64,000 bases of DNA, from assembly GCF_018336935.1 (NCBI RefSeq), contig NZ_CP068771.1:1116001-1180000 (forward strand), in the 5' to 3' direction. Position 1 is the stretch's first letter. Each line of letters begins with the position of its first letter. The stretch is from Serratia plymuthica (GTDB taxonomy: Bacteria; Pseudomonadota; Gammaproteobacteria; Enterobacterales; Enterobacteriaceae). Positions 62,928 to 64,000 of the stretch are shown here, piece by piece. Both the position numbers and the translations under genes were made by a program. Under the pieces are notes generated by a model that was given only the letters and a program-made list of their open reading frames with translations, made no database searches and had not been told where the DNA came from.

Positions 62928-63521
62928 ATGAATATTTACTTTTCCATGGCCGCATTTGCGCTGGCCGCTTCCATCACCCCCGGCCCGGTCAATATCCTTG
63001 CCCTGAGCGCCGGGGCGCAATTCGGTTTTAACGCTACCCTGCGGCATGTGCTTGGCGCCACGCTGGGGTTTACCCTGTTGTTGATCCTGATTGGTCTGGG
63101 GTTGCACCAACTGCTGGCCCTGTGGCCGGTGATGACGCGGGTCATGCAGTGGGCGGGCGTCGCATTCTTGCTGTTTATGGCCTATCAGCTGGCATTGGAT
63201 GACGGGTCGTTGGGCAGCGGCAACCGGCGACAGGCGCCGTCATTCTGGTACGGCGCGCTATTGCAGTGGCTGAATCCCAAAGCCTGGCTGGCGTCGGTGG
63301 CCAGCCTGGGGGCGTTTGTCGCCGACGGCGACAGGCTGCTGCTGTGGCAGTTCGCGGTGATTTATGGCGTTATCTGTTACGCCTCTGTGGCCTGCTGGGC
63401 TTACGCCGGCACGATGCTGACCGGTTTGTTGCAGCGAGCCCGCAACGTGCGGCGTTTTAATCGGCTGATGGCGCTGCTGCTGGCGGCCAGCGCCTGCTAT
63501 CTGTTGGCCGACGGCGTTTAA
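62928..63521 (+). CDS. LysE/RhtB-family exporter
   Basis: Six-helix amino-acid exporter (197 residues): MAAFALAASITPGPVNILAL at the N-terminus, then GAQFGFNATLRHVLGATLGF and the conserved GALLQWLNPKAWLASVASLG. The ATG at 62928 is preferred over one at 62916. The downstream convergent AraC-family gene overlaps its stop by 4 bp and may regulate it; such LysE/AraC pairs are common. Confidence 0.88.
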   Translation: MNIYFSMAAFALAASITPGPVNILALSAGAQFGFNATLRHVLGATLGFTLLLILIGLGLHQLLALWPVMTRVMQWAGVAFLLFMAYQLALDDGSLGSGNRRQAPSFWYGALLQWLNPKAWLASVASLGAFVADGDRLLLWQFAVIYGVICYASVACWAYAGTMLTGLLQRARNVRRFNRLMALLLAASACYLLADGV

Positions 63522-64000
63522 CGCGGGTTTTGATACTGGCCGGGCGTGGCGGCCAGCAACTGTTTGAAGGTGCGCTGGAAGTGCGCCTGATCGGCAAAGC
63601 CGCTTTCGCTGGCGGCTGCGGCGATAGGGTAGCCGCGTTTTAGCAATCGGTGGCCGAACTGGATACGGCGATTCACCAGATAGGCGTGCGGCGTCATGCC
63701 GTAATGCTGCTTGAAGGCGCGGATCAGATAGGAAGGCGACAGCGCCGCCGCCCGGCAGATCGCCTCCAGCGTCAATGGCCGGGTGCAATGTTGGCTGATA
63801 AAGGCTGCCGCGGCTTCCAGTCTGGGGTGGGTGGCCACGGCGGGGGGGTGCGCTTCGCCCAAACGGATTTGCAGATCGGTGAAATACTCCACCAGGGCAA
63901 TGTGCTTTTCCAGATGGCAGCATTGCGGGTCGACTAGGAGTTCATAAAGCCGGTTCAGGCCGTTGAACAGTAGCGGATCGCGGCTGAGCACTTCTTTGAA
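63518..64000 (-). CDS. AraC-family regulator (5' end outside the window)
   Basis: C-terminal 160 or so residues of an AraC-type regulator; the frame remains open to the window edge, so the start lies beyond 64000. Two helix-turn-helix motifs are visible: LEAICRAAALSPSYLIRAFK and AAAASESGFADQAHFQRTFK, ending in TPGQYQNPR. The N-terminal cupin-type domain is only partly included. It is convergent with, and overlaps by 4 bp, the LysE-family gene. Confidence 0.88.
   Translation of the reverse strand, partial: FKEVLSRDPLLFNGLNRLYELLVDPQCCHLEKHIALVEYFTDLQIRLGEAHPPAVATHPRLEAAAAFISQHCTRPLTLEAICRAAALSPSYLIRAFKQHYGMTPHAYLVNRRIQFGHRLLKRGYPIAAAASESGFADQAHFQRTFKQLLAATPGQYQNPR

Noticed and set aside
1..64000. 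CRISPR arrays, tRNA genes and rRNA genes
   Set aside because: I looked for evenly spaced repeats and cloverleaf or rRNA landmarks and saw none. The palindromes near 57 kb are irregularly spaced and not CRISPR-like.

Overview
The window looks like chromosome from Serratia or a close relative in the Enterobacterales. This is inferred from near-identity of many proteins to E. coli K-12 products as I remember them, E. coli-like gene neighbourhoods (moaABCDE-ybhL-ybhRSFG-cecR-rhlE; dusC; pbpG, yohC, dld, bglX), ERIC palindromes, and a generally GC-rich composition. No rRNA, tRNA, CRISPR array, intact insertion sequence or prophage was seen.

Layout. 1-3148: a ModE-type box and a molybdenum-cofactor riboswitch precede moaABCDE, the operon making molybdopterin. 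3278-10011: ybhL, then on the minus strand the cecR-ybhG-ybhF-ybhS-ybhR efflux operon, split by a full-length ERIC. 10314-13964: rhlE, a D-2-hydroxyacid dehydrogenase, an enlarged ERIC and dusC. 13965-16873: an AT-rich island holding one gene, an ABC-type ATPase fused to a DUF4435/TOPRIM-like half, resembling a merged PARIS antiphage protein. 16874-28591: accessory metabolism and transport (arylamine acetyltransferase, LysR/transporter pairs, a flippase with an ATP-grasp glycan enzyme, a 2OG-Fe(II) oxygenase, ansP, an AceI-like efflux pump with its LysR regulator, LysE and DedA proteins). 28642-31510: an isonitrile hydratase-like enzyme, a GlxA-type regulator and an unusual S-adenosylhomocysteine-hydrolase relative. 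31673-44840: pbpG, GNAT and VOC enzymes (one resembling streptothricin acetyltransferase), yedI, more transporter/regulator pairs, an NlpA-type lipoprotein, a DUF1460 lipoprotein, yohC, a possible leader peptide, an aldehyde dehydrogenase remnant and dld. 45033-48274: a ParD-like/methionine aminopeptidase pair, ddlA, and an unrecognised two-gene module behind direct repeats. 48400-55789: an amino-acid binding protein, a YbdL-like aminotransferase and LysR regulator, bglX, and a GntR regulator beside a TIM-barrel-like enzyme. 56276-57844: a ParA/small-protein pair surrounded by copies of a 13-bp palindrome, then yajD. 57903-64000: GNAT, LysR/MFS, the AI-2 genes lsrK and lsrG without the rest of the lsr operon, a LysE exporter and a cut-off AraC regulator.

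Strongest leads: the PARIS-like fusion protein (14085-16190), the chromosomal partition-like locus with repeated palindromes (55.8-57.5 kb, plus a distant site at 45.0 kb), the unknown pair with operator-like repeats (47.4-48.3 kb), and the SAH-hydrolase paralogue with altered catalytic residues (30407-31510). Functions come from recognising motifs and remembered homologues; no database search was run.
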